Positions 26,979-39,400 of a stretch of 64,000 bases of DNA are shown here, one piece after another. The position numbers and the translations under genes are program-made. The notes beneath the pieces are model-generated. The model was not told the origin of the DNA and did no database searches. It saw nothing but the letters and a program-made list of their open reading frames with translations. The DNA comes from Glandiceps talaboti (taxonomy: Eukaryota; Hemichordata; Enteropneusta; Spengelidae), in NCBI RefSeq assembly GCF_964340395.1, contig NC_135565.1, positions 17,959,709 through 18,023,708 on the forward strand, written 5' to 3'. Numbering within the stretch: position 1 is the first letter of the stretch; each line of letters opens with the position of its first letter.

Positions 26979-26984
26979 AATAAA
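26979..26984 (+). terminator. EMC10 poly(A) signal candidate
   Basis: A canonical AATAAA, 1.1 kb beyond the EMC10 stop, with a TTTTTGTTG and TGTGTCATGTGT stretch downstream. That is the arrangement expected of a cleavage site. No earlier AATAAA was noted between 25870 and 26978. Confidence 0.6.
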
Positions 26985-28289
26985 CTGTTTTTGTTGTTAA
27001 CTTTATTGTGTCATGTGTCTCTTAAAGGTGGAGCTGGTTGATGTTAACACCTCGATATCCTAATCTTGAATTAATTAAGAGTAATTAATAGTAATGGCTT
27101 TTCAGTATGAGTAATGAACAAGCCCCAGTCCAGTCATGTTTTGTCCAAATTGTATATACCATGTATAAATATCAACTTTCTGTAATGTACTAATGACACA
27201 CATTGCCAAGACATTCACACATACCCATAGACCCTACACCACCAAATTCATTACCAAAATCACCAGCAACTGAATTTGTATAAAAGGGAATTATTCCCTT
27301 TTCTCCTTATAGTTTAAATTTCTCTGATATATATTATTTGAATATCTGACTAACCACACTGGTGGCGGGTCTATGGACTAACTTATACCTCTCACCAGAC
27401 TTTTCAAGGAAGCCATGGATTCACAAGCACATACACATGTACATACACATACACTCACAGTATGTTCTATTCCATAACATTTAGATAATAGGTGGTGACC
27501 TACTATTTATCTTGCCTTGATATCCTAGGATAAAGAATATTGATTTGAAACGTCAGGATTGAATTTATTTATCAGGACATAGACAGTTGGTGGAGGGTCT
27601 ATGATCAGGACTGTTTCACTTGTTCCTTGTACACACACACACATACACACACGAACTGGTAAAGTCTTGATTTTGAATGATTTTTTGGTTTGCGAAATCT
27701 GTTGTGATTGCCAACTTTCTTTATTCAGAATTTGATTAAAATGCAATCAAACAAAATTTCATTGTCACTGAAAACAGGAAATAAACAAAACCATGGACAC
27801 TGACTTTAAGTATTTTTTTACTTTTATTGAAATTTAACACCAGGTTTTTCAACATTTACAAAAATTTGATATTTATAAGATTAATAATTATAGTAAGATA
27901 ACAAATATGAACAACTTTTCTTAATATTAAAAAGACGTTATTACACCTTTATAAATATCCTGTTTCTGGGCAAAACATTTCTAAATTTTTGATATCAAAA
28001 CTTGATCAATTCAGTTCTGAAAATCAAATGTTTCATTTTATTTCCCACAAGGTTGCAATTGAAATCTGTAGCCAGCATGGAACAAGGGTAAAATATTTGC
28101 CATGGGTCCAAAAAAGCAGGAAAATTACTCTGGCTCAAGAAAATGGATTTTGTGACAGAGATAGATACCATTTTCCATGAGACAAAATTGCATGGTATAA
28201 ATAATTTGAAATATGCTGGTTGTATTTGACTTCGTGTGAGTTGTGACAGTAAAACTTGACATGTTTGAATCACCATTGTTTACTAATGC

Positions 28290-28960
28290 CGGCGACAAAT
28301 GGTCCTAAAGACATAAATGAAATTGAAATATTGACTTACTCGGTAACAGCTCTGATTAATGTCTGAAACCAAAATTATGTTTGGTTTATGGGTTGGATAG
28401 GTCACCAATGTTGACTGTGAAACAGACACAAATGGTACCGAAGACATAAATTATATGAAAATGTCTGAAACAGTGACATTTTTAATATCAACTATGACCA
28501 GGTAATGGCTTTGATTAGTGTCTGGAAATCCAACATAATGTTTGTACTGGGTAGGATTACCAAAGTTGACTAAACAAACCCAAACAGTACGATGACAAAA
28601 ATTATATGAAATTGTCTGAAATAATTACATCTATGAAATAAACATTTCTAGTCTTTGTAGCATAAATTTTGCCTGACAACATGTCTGGTGATTAGCTGTC
28701 TGACTACATTCATGGCTTTAATAGGTAGATGGAGTGGGGGGTGGGGGTGGGGGTGAATAAAGTATTGGTCCTAAATACATACATTATTATGAAATTGCCT
28801 TAAATGCTGTCAACAGTAAAACAATATTTCTGCTACCTGGGTACTTTTAGGATGAATTTGCCCGACAACAGGTCGAGTGAATTTGATAACTGATAAGATT
28901 TATGGAATGGGTAAGGTCACGAAAGTTGACTGTATGAACACAAACAGGTTATTTACACAT
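28290..28960. repeat. Old degenerate tandem repeat
   Basis: Motifs of the form 'caaatggtccTAAAGACATAAAT' recur near 28298, 28430, 28582 and 28763, separated by about 130-180 bp. Intervening sequence ('gttgactg', 'gtctg', 'gggtagg') is also conserved in order. Copies have diverged strongly. A G-rich run (28735-28756) interrupts the last one. No coding signal. Confidence 0.6.
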
Positions 28961-29884
28961 GGTGTAACTTGCCCAATCAATCAATCAATCAATCAACCAA
29001 ACAAACAAACGATATGTTATAAAACATGATATGTTAAAGTGTTAGAAAGACTCATGATATTGTAATGTAATGTAATTATACACACAGTAAATGTTATGCT
29101 ATGAAATAGGACACATAAAGTTTACATCAGACAAAAAATGATTCTAAAGTCTGTCCATTGATTGCGTGTTTTGATATGGAGTTGTTTGTAGTCCTGTCAT
29201 CTTACATACCAGAATCTTGGCAAATTTCCAAGCATAGCAAGTAATTCATTGGAAAATATATTGTTGACAGTTCAAAGAATCATTCAATGACACAGCAAAT
29301 AGAGTTATTTTGAAACAATAAATTAGGAACGACTGCAATGCTTTGACCAGTCTACCACCAACCATGCAGTTACTTCAAAGACATAACTTCAAGTTAGAAG
29401 GGTCGAATCATGTTTGTACTCTTAACAATACTGTAAGTGGTACAATGTACCTTTCTATGAAATGATCAACTCATATGGGATTATTTTGAGGTGTGATAAT
29501 ACTTGGTTGGTATTATAAAATGATTCAATGGAATGATACCATATAAGTCACCATAAAATAAATGTCAGCCATGGTATCTGACTTGCACCTTTAAAGGAAA
29601 ATTATGGAATTATGGAAGCACCAATTTCTCTGGGTTAAGGGAGTAGTCTGTACTAGACAGGTACAAGTAAAATGAAATGCATACAGTTTCTGAATTCATT
29701 TGGTGTTATTATCTAAATTAGAATAGAGAGGGCTTTCCAATGTCATGTTTCATTTTACTTGTATATTTGCTATGAAGATAAACATTGAAAATAGCTTCAG
29801 TGGAATACATTGTACAAATAAGGATGGTAAATTTAAATACAGCCGCTATAAATCCATCACCATGGACACTCTTTTTACAAATCT

Positions 29885-29937
29885 CCTAAACTCCCTGTGG
29901 AGCATATAATCCATTGCAGCCTTTGTAAATCACACAA
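29885..29937 (-). mobile_element. SINE fragment
   Basis: The sequence 'ggagcatataatccattgca' and its flanks match an internal part of the SINE at 51977-52344. Only about 50 bp are recognisable. Confidence 0.55.
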
Positions 29938-30004
29938 GTTATAGTTATTTCATGTGAGCAACATGACTTAGGAAAGAAGTCTGAACTAACAAACAAATAG
30001 TATA

Positions 30005-30018
30005 CTGCCACCTACAGG
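30005..30018 (-). promoter_or_regulatory. CTCF-like motif
   Basis: On the minus strand CCTGTAGGTGGCAG fits the CTCF core consensus at every constrained position. It is one of two such matches, in opposite orientation, between EMC10 and tetraspanin 2. Binding is not shown by sequence alone. Confidence 0.35.
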
Positions 30019-30376
30019 TCAACTTGTACTTACAAACTGTCATTTAGAAGCTTATCAACAACAACTAAGTCGAAATATTTGTGTGAAAAACTTTACAACT
30101 ATTTATGGAATTTTGTTATCATTTATAAAGTTATAATTTATACAAAACATTTATAATATACACATAATGGATGATAATGTACATTGTTTACTAAATAACC
30201 AACCGATTCTTGGAACTAAACACCACCATTCTTGGAAAACTAACCACCTCTATTCTTGACATTGATTCATCTAATTTCAAGCAGAAGTAACCTTAAATCC
30301 TATTATGTAAATATAACTCACCAGGAGAAAAAACATTGTTTGATTGTTATCAATTTGTCATACATGGACAAATTTG

Positions 30377-31093
30377 CCATAAAAGGATGTTTTCCATATA
30401 TGGATATGTGTTTGCCATATATGGAATGGATATTTGCCATATATGGATGTTTGCCATATATGGAATGGATATTTGCCCTATATGGATATATTTGCCATGT
30501 ATGGATATGTTTGCTATGTATGGATGTGTTTGCCATATGTGGATGTGTTTGCCATGTACAGTATGGGTATATGGTAACACAAGGAGAATGAATGATGTTG
30601 GAATAACTGATTGCTCAATACACATCGAAATACATTTACTGATCATATACATGTATACATGAGGATATGTGGTGAGACAAAGCTATCATGTTTGGAACTT
30701 GAAAGGAATCAAATTACCATATAAGGATATGTGATGCTTGAAGAATTCCTTATTTGGAATACAATGTACCATTAGGATATGTGGTGATTCAAAATGAGCC
30801 ATATTTGGAATTTACAAGTAATCACACTACTATATTAGGAAGTGTGGTGATAATAAATAACCCATGTTGCTAGAATGTTAATTTACAGGGAATCAAATGA
30901 CCATATAAGGATATGTGGTGGTATAAAACAATCCATATTTGGATCATACTACCATATTAGGATATGTGGTGATACAGAGTTATCCTTATTTGGAATACAA
31001 GGGAACCAATGTATTATTAAGATATGTGGAGGTACAAAGCTAACCTTAAAATAAAGTTACCATATTTGGAAGTGGCTATGTTACCATATAAGG
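30377..31093. promoter_or_regulatory. Array of CArG-box motifs in a degenerate minisatellite
   Basis: Thirteen exact matches to CC(A/T)6GG in 717 bp: starts at 30377, 30394, 30415, 30437, 30454, 30717, 30748, 30799, 30901, 30933, 30984, 31060 and 31084. Four are the palindromic CCATATATGG. The first five lie in an ~18-bp minisatellite built on 'tttgccatatatggat'. The rest lie in a looser repeat with 'ggatatgtggtga'. CArG boxes bind MADS factors such as SRF/MEF2. The motif may simply be a by-product of the repeat unit. Confidence 0.6.
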
Positions 31094-31884
31094 TCATTTT
31101 CAAAGACTGTTTTGCATATCACTATTTCATTACTAGTATTACAATGTATTACAATGTAGCCAAATGTTTACAAGTGTAGAAAACAGATGCATATTCCATA
31201 GTTGTAAATAGACTGTAATACATTCTATGCATAATGGAAGTTCTCCTCAGATCACTCTCAAAATGAATGATAATGACACAACTACAAAACACTAAGAATT
31301 AAAGAAACATGTGAATTCTCAAAAATTATCCCACAATTTACCCACAATTCTTACTGTACCATGTGATAATAATACTTCCCTCTGTGGAAGATTAGAATGC
31401 TGATTTGTTCATTTGGACGTGTTTTTTTTATAAGAAAAATAAAATAGAAGGCACATGTGTAGGCATGCTGTAATCAAAGAATTTTTTTTACGAAAACAAA
31501 ACAGCACTATATACAATATATTAAGACACTGACGTGGACACTGTAACCCGCTCCCTAACTCACAACCACAAACAAATAAAAGTAAATGTAGAAAGTATCT
31601 CCTGTTCTGCATATTAACCTTTGTAAGTAACAATGTTTTGTACAGTTCATTACTGGAGTAATGCAGTATGGTTAATACTGATACCATTCGGTTATGGAAT
31701 TCTCGGGACCTATAATAAATTTATAATTATAATACTAGTAACAATCTTCATTTGTTCAAATAAATTTTGCAAATTTGTTGACTGGTCACCACGTAGCAGC
31801 ACCCTAGTGTCCTAGTGTTCTTGAAGTAAAAGGATACTAGAGTACCAGGTCAAACTGAGCATCACCCTTCTTACATACAAACCT

Positions 31885-31970
31885 AGCTGACACTGGGCAG
31901 GTTTAAACCCAGAGCGTGCAGAGTTAAGCGATGTATGAGCTAACCGCTCAGTCAAGGACAACCCTTTTAT
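31885..31970 (-). mobile_element. Possible tRNA-derived SINE remnant
   Basis: On the minus strand there is an A-box-like 'gagcggttagctc' and, about 35 bp later, a B-box-like 'gggtttaaacc'. No cloverleaf can be drawn with confidence, and no matching tail was found. Weak call. Confidence 0.3.
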
Positions 31971-32145
31971 CTCATGCTAGAGGGTCAAAATAGAGGATGA
32001 AGGATGACTTTTCAAGTTCTCACACATGCCAATAGTAATGCATGCAAAGTATGTTATTTCTGGTTGGTAAACTTTATGCTAGGTACCGAGAATTACTTGC
32101 ATAATGAGAATTGATCACGGATTATAACTATCTGAGGTAAAACAA

Positions 32146-32379
32146 TTAACGGGGCACAAGCTGAGTTTATACATGTTTAGGCATCGTTTTTACTGCATAT
32201 TCAAAATGTTCAAGAAACCCCTACCATGCAATCCACTATTTTAACAATGCCAGAAGACAATCGTAATGTCATAGAAGGCATGCATTGACATAAATATTAT
32301 ACTAGAATAGTTTCAAGTTTTTGGTGTAAGTATTTTCATTTGCGTAAAAAGCTTATAAACTCAGCTTGTGCCACTTTAA
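32146..32379. mobile_element. MITE family 2, TTAA-flanked (complete)
   Basis: A 234-bp non-coding element between TTAA duplications (32146-32149 and 32376-32379). Inside them the inverted repeats 'ggcacaagctgagtttata' and 'tataaactcagcttgtgcc' match perfectly over 19 bp. A TTAA target duplication is the hallmark of piggyBac-type elements, so this is probably a non-autonomous relative. Degenerate relatives lie at 38750-38797, 58798-59143 and 60513-60860. Confidence 0.8.
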
Positions 32380-33029
32380 TTGGACTTAATAATTTCATCA
32401 TTGTGAAATCATACAATACAGTGCACAAGTTAGACACGAGTGACATCAGATTAAGTTTGCACAGGGAAACATAAAGAGGAATTCTTGGCTAAAAGTGACA
32501 AACTTGACTTAATCTTAAGTTTCTCTATTTACATGTTCTAAAACACAACTCTAATAAACATGTACAAACATGTTGTCGTAATACATAAGGCAGTTTCAGA
32601 ACACTTGTTTTTTTAATTTATAAAATTTAAAAAAAAATTAAACCTTAAAACTGGGTAAAAGTAATTGCTGATAACATGTTAAGAAGTAGATTTGTTGACA
32701 ACGATAACATGTCAGTTAAAAATTAACTTGAAATACTGGAAAACATAAAGTAAATAAAAACAAAGCCTGCATGTAGAACACGTCAGTAATGATAGACCAT
32801 GGAGTATTTACTGCAAGATCTATGTATTCATCAAATTGGCGTAGATCTTTGTGCTGGTGGATTTTGACTACATCCTCTCCACAAATGCTTAGACTTTTGA
32901 ATTCAATATTTTACATGAATGGCATGCTGGCCGAAAAATGGGTGCGAATTCTTACTGGGTTTTAAATCTACCCTACTGTGCTAGTTGGCATCAGTAGTGT
33001 TATTGTGTGATGTGATATTACTGAATCGA

Positions 33030-33156
33030 CCTCAAGAGACAGGATCAGCCAATCAGCCTCAAGAGACAGGATCAGCCTCAAGAGACAGGATCAGCCAATC
33101 AGCTTCAAGAGACAGGATCAGCCAATCAGCTTCAAGAGACAGAATCAGCCAATCAC
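33030..33156. repeat. 27-bp minisatellite, about five copies
   Basis: Units built on 'caagagacaggatcagccaa', one of them shortened. The short open frame over it (62 codons) is repeat-derived. Confidence 0.9.
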
Positions 33157-33340
33157 AAAGGAACACATTATAGTGATGTCATCATATTGCAACATGGCCT
33201 GTCAAAGTATAAGTGGGTGGAGTTGCTGGACAGGACATAGTTAAAATCCACAAGTGTGAAAGTCTAGGCTATTATCTAACCAAACACTGGAAAAATTCTA
33301 CATAAACTAAAATAAATGAGACTGTCAGTTTAACTTTCAA

Positions 33341-33346
33341 TTTATT
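33341..33346 (-). terminator. Tetraspanin 2 poly(A) signal candidate
   Basis: AATAAA on the minus strand, about 155 bp after the stop codon at 33500, a typical distance for a short 3' UTR. Confidence 0.5.
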
Positions 33347-33499
33347 ACACTTGTTAAAATTGTTGTTCTCCTCTTCGTATAGCCCTTGACACACCTATTA
33401 CCCTGTAGAGTATTCCAATATTTCACATGAAGAGAGATGGACTGAACCATAATTTTGTGTTACTAGGGGTTTCATGGTGTAAATGTCCATGATTACGTC

Positions 33500-36400
33500 T
33501 TAGTCATCCTTTCTGATAGAACAGCACAGACATATTGCTCCACACAGTGTACTTAACTGTAAAAATAACACAAATATATTAATTAGTGACCAAAAATGTT
33601 CATCAGCTTGGTAAATCAAATGATTCACACAGGTTATAACACTCAAAATGTTTGGCACTTTCGCTTTTGATCCCATTTGGTCGATGATCCTCATAAGAAT
33701 AACAAATTCCATAGTTGCAAATGACCTCTAGGTGGCAGTATGATCTGTCTTGATTGACAGTTCTCATCACAATGACAAATTACATCATTACAGCTGACCA
33801 ATTTTATTAGTACTCAAATAGTTACTGCATCACAGCCCTTGGCATAATACATGTCTACTAGTGCCCTCATAGCCTTGCAATAAAGTGTTTAATGTGTCTG
33901 AAGGCAAGGATATGATAAGCATGAAGTGATGCTTACAATAATTAAAATTAATGCAAATTTCACTTTATATGTAATACTTACAAAAAATTAAAAATTATGC
34001 AAATTTCATCACTTTAGATGTAATGCAATTAAAATTTATGCAAATTTCACCACTTTATGTAATATTTACAAAAATGACAATTTATGCAAATTTCACCACT
34101 TTATATGCAATACTTACAATAATGACAGAGAATCCAATAAGCAAACCTCCAACTATCATAACATTGTTAGTTATCAAGTCTCTTATTTTGCTGTAGCAAC
34201 CCTGAAAATAAACAAAAATAAAGTGTTGTTGTGTCATTATATATCTGTGCCAAGGGTAATAATTGCAAAGGGCTTTGCCCACAATGTGGGAATTCCTAGA
34301 CTGTAAGATACATCATGTTGTTCAGCCCTGTCAGGCTTCTAGAATGCTGGCTGATAGCATGGGATAAATGTTGTATCTTACAGACTTGGACATTCCTTAC
34401 TGCCATATAAAAATTCACATTATAACATTTATTATTATGAGTAAAATGAGGAAACTTACATCAGTATTCATATAATCATACCAATCAGTTGCAGTGGGAG
34501 TGTAACATTTGGTTCGATCTGCTATTGTATTACCGTTATGTACACAACAAGATTCAGGCCACTTCTCAGAACTACTGGTATTGTACCATGCAGATGTCTC
34601 ATAATCAGTATAGAGAGATGAACCACAGCAATCAAACTGAAATCAAAGAGAATCAACATGTCAATTTTATATTTCATGTTCAATTTTGTTGGTGGTAAAC
34701 AGACAGATGTGTGTATAATTACATGTAGTATATAGAGATGAACCACAGCAAACAAACTGAAACCAAAGAGAATCAACGTGTCAATTTTTATATTTCATGT
34801 TCAATTTTGTTGGTGGTAAACAGACAGATGTGATAACATCATCGGGCTCCAATTTTCATAAATACATGTACAGCCATTGGTTGTAATTTATAATTTCTGT
34901 TCTATATTATTTTTTTCTGAATACGAAAAAACTAGGTGGATTTGGGTAACCACAACCAAACAACTTTTTTTATTAGGCTTAATAAGACTTACTGTTAATT
35001 GTACTGTATCCCATGCCGATGTGATAGCTTCATTAGCAGTACCACTTTGACCATAGTCATCTTGTAAAGTGTTGTTCATTGTCTTCTGTATGTAAGACTC
35101 CAATTCATCCTGATAGAGGGCGATCAGTATCCCAGCTGCTACTTCCACAACGAAGACAATACCAACAACGATAATGTACTGGAGTGAAATGAAATAGACA
35201 TAAAGTTATTGCTGATAGTGCATCTAATTACAGTCCAAGAAATATTTTCTGAAGGAGCTAGCATAAGGCCAACATGGGGGCCAGCATACAGCCAGCATTG
35301 AGATCATAGCATAGGGCTAAACATTGGGCCAGCATCAGGCAAGCATGTGGCCAGCACAGGGCTAGCATGTGGTCAGCATAGGGCCAGCATTGAGAAAGCA
35401 TAGAGCTAGCATTGGATAAGCATCAGGCTAGCCATGTAAGGCCTGCATATGGTTAGCACAAGGCCAGGATAGGGCTAGCATAGGACTACATGTAGTATAG
35501 GGCTATGATTGTGCCAGCATAGGGCTACCAATGGTTAGCAACTGAATAGCTCACATCAGTCTGACAATTGAGTAGCAGCAAATCAGGAAATTCTTGGGTT
35601 GTACTTTACGTAGCTTAAGTTACTTACAGGTACATGTAATGACAGAGTGTTACTTCAAAGTTCTGCATCAAATAAACGGAGTTGCATAAAAAAGTAATCG
35701 TAAAACAATTTGTAGATTTCTTTGGATTTTAATTTACTGATTTTCAGGACAACTTCTCAATAGTAAATTAAACTTTAATGCTTGTTGCTATAGTAACTTA
35801 CCAGGATGAGGAGGAATTTGACCTCCTTCCATGCTCCACAGCATCCACAGAATCCAACGAGGACAATGAAAGCCCCAACACCTATCAATGCATAGGTGGT
35901 GCCATTCAGTATGGCGCTATCCACAATGTCATTAAATGAAGTGGAATCTACTATCATCCATACTCCAAGACCAACAACAGCTAACCCACTCAACTGGAAG
36001 TAATAACAGATTTTTTGAAGATGTTAAAACATAGAATATTTGATGTAACAGTTGTTACATTTAAAAATAAACAACATTTTGAAGTCATGTGTGTTATTAA
36101 AATATTTTCATGTCCATAAATCTTCCAATTTCCATCCTTTAAATCATCACATAATTAGTGGTATTCTGAATGGGCTACTAGCTGCAAATTATGGTAGCCT
36201 CATCACAAGAATTGGTAGTCTGTGGACATGGGACTATCGTACTGTTAATTTCAAGCCCTGACAATGTACACATGTATACATGACATGGATAAACAGGGTA
36301 CACGTTAACGCATTAATGGCTTAATTGTGACGAGTTTATCATAAACTAGTCACAATTAAGCCATTAACTCTGACAACTGAATGACTTCAGTAATTTACAA

Positions 36401-39400
36401 TGCCTCATATGTATTATAGTATGCTACAATTACACTGCATACCTCATACCTCATACTATACAATACATGTACATGCATGGCATAATAGTATACAATGTAG
36501 TATATGAACTTGTGACAAACAAATGAAATATATCATTAAAATATCACCATGACAAAAGCTACATTTTATATTGTAAATCCAATAGTAATTCCAGTATGCT
36601 ACATGTATATCATACAGTGTACCCGCTAAGTCAATTTGACGTGCCACTGACACACACAATTTCTAGTGACGCATCAAAATACGGTGTTCCCCTATCTCTT
36701 ACTATATGTGGTGATCATCCTCTAAGTCAATTTGACATGCCACTGATGCACACAATTGACGCATCAAAATATGGTGTTCCCTTCTCTCTTACTATGGGGT
36801 GGGAGACTCACAAGAACTTCCAGTTTTTCTCACTTTGATTCACAACAACAAAATTTGGCTATCATTAGAGGGCACACTGAAGCCTACATGTATATGTATG
36901 CAATATGCAGTATACATGTACATGACATATAAATAGTATATCAACTTGACAAAATCTAGATCATAAAAATATCAATTTCATAAAAGCTATATCATAGTAA
37001 TTCCAGCAACTGTTGTATCAATAAATGACCAATATAAATAAATGACCTATATAAATGACACATTACTGCCACATATAATTTAACAGCTGTACACATATTA
37101 AATGAACCATTCTAATTGTTATTACCTCCTATAGTGTATATAATGTAGTCATGAACTGTAAATCAAAATATGAAATAATACTCGCCTTATATTTTTAACA
37201 ACCTGAGACTATAAATACAATATTTTGATTATTAATTCAATGTATATCAATTTCAATAAATCTTGTCTTAATTTTGACAGCCGAAATACAATATTTTGAT
37301 TAATTCAACATATATCAATTCTAATAAGTCGTCTTGTAATACTTATACATGTAGTTGTTTAGTCTGACAGCTGCAGTATAAGGAATCGCTGTGATTTTGT
37401 GACAATGCATAGACACAGAAATGCAAGGGAGCAATGTACAATGTAAAAACAACATATTTCATATCTATAAATTTGTCTTTAATTCAATATTTCTACTGAT
37501 AATGATAATAATATTAATAAAAAGGGAAAGGATACCTAGTGAATATAATGTTTAATAAAAATTTGGATATTATATTATTAGATGAGATAATATTAAATCT
37601 CATAGGTTTTATTCATGTTCACTTATCGGTATGGAGCTACCATCAATCTGAAGTGACGTACATGTACATGTAGATGCCTTGGTAGTGTAGAGCTAGCATC
37701 AATCCTAAGTGAAGTACAGGTACACGTAGTAGGAAACTTTCATTCATAGTGAATCCACAACAAGGTATATTTTTCCTTTAAATTACATGTTTTCCTTCTC
37801 TGTGTGTTTCTTACTCTATACAGCAGACATTATCCATGAATTTTCTAGGTACAATTTATGAGTTGTCACAATTAAGGTATTTTACCAAGGTCCCCCCCCC
37901 CCCCCCCCCCTCCACAAATTCATTGTATATTTCACATATGCATTAACTGTACACAGTTATCAGAAATTTCTCTACTGTTCAGAATTCTCAGGGTTATAAC
38001 AAAAACAATGAAATGATCATGTACATATTGTATCTAAAATGGTGTATTTACATTTGTACATCTGTATATCCAATATTTTGTGTACATGTACATGTATGTG
38101 TATTTGTCAATTTTGTTATACATGTATGATATCCTTATTTGTACATACTCAGGTTACATGAAACATAACTCAAGCTACATGCATGTACATGACAATTTCA
38201 ATATTTGTCTGAACAGTCTTCTATACAGCGCAGGGCTCGAAATTAACAGTACTCCCATGCCCACAGACTACCAAATCTGGTCATGGGCTACCATAACTTG
38301 CAGCTGATAGCCCACTCAGGCTACCACTGATTATGTGATGAGGATGGAAGATTTATGGACATGAAAGTATTTTAATAATACACATTTTTCTAATAGAGGA
38401 AATCTGTTTTCAGTTCAGGAATATGGGACTACAGGCCACAATCCTTGGGCTACCAATTTCTGAAACTGGTAGCCCACTAGGACGACCAAAGAAAAAAGTT
38501 AATTTCGAGCCTTGCCATCCTTTGTTGAAAAGTTAGTGACTCATACATGTATGTGTGTGAAGGGAATCATTGTATGCAATGGTAAAAACAGAAATCAAAT
38601 AGTGACTCTATAGATCATAGATGTATTGTAGGCGTGAACAAATACACAATCATAGTTCATTTGTACATTACTATGTGCCAGGTTAACTAACATTAATCAT
38701 TTAATGTATCCTAGTGTACCCGGACTTAGGCTATGATGTCTTTATCACTCAAGTATTTTCACTTGAGTAATTATAAACTCGGCTCATGTCACTTTAACAT
38801 ACGTCAGGCCAGCTAGCATCAACATGTAACATCCACATATATACTCACTGTAACTGTATTTATATACCGTTGCTTGATGTCTATTCTATTTATGAAATCA
38901 TACTACATGTATTTCAATGATGGAGGGAGATGGGTGGAATCTGATAAAGGCCTGGAGAGAACATACATGTAAGAGGGAGAGAACAGTATGATGAATCTAC
39001 AAAGCATGATCTTAAGCCACCATGGCTACTATAGATCTTCCTTGTCACTGTAACTTACAGCTGAGCTGACGTCATGTATGAACATGTCTAAATCTGTGTC
39101 AATGCCCTCCTGTGTGCTGGTATATGTATACATCAAATCAACCATTATTAACAAACACAGAAGACTTGTATATTGACTTGGCTATTTAAGAGTCTTAACA
39201 TATATAATACATTGTAGTACCTTCTAAAATATTGCCTCAGGTTATAAAAAGTCACTCAAAATACAATAGATTTCCTTCAGATAAAGAACAATGTTTTTCA
39301 CTAGTAACTATTTTCAAATCACAAACCTCATTTTTACAACCCCTCCAAGGTTTTAACAACAATTCTAGATTCCAATGAATACAAGAATAAAGAGTTTTTG

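Noticed and set aside
30256-30662. Open frames of 100-111 codons with Met-Asp-Ile-Cys type repeats
   Set aside because: They arise from the 18-bp minisatellite with CArG motifs and are open on both strands.
35262-35540. p53-like decamers in the GGGCTAGCAT repeat
   Set aside because: The p53 half-site needs three pyrimidines after CWWG. The repeat ends in CAT, so the consensus fails in nearly every unit.
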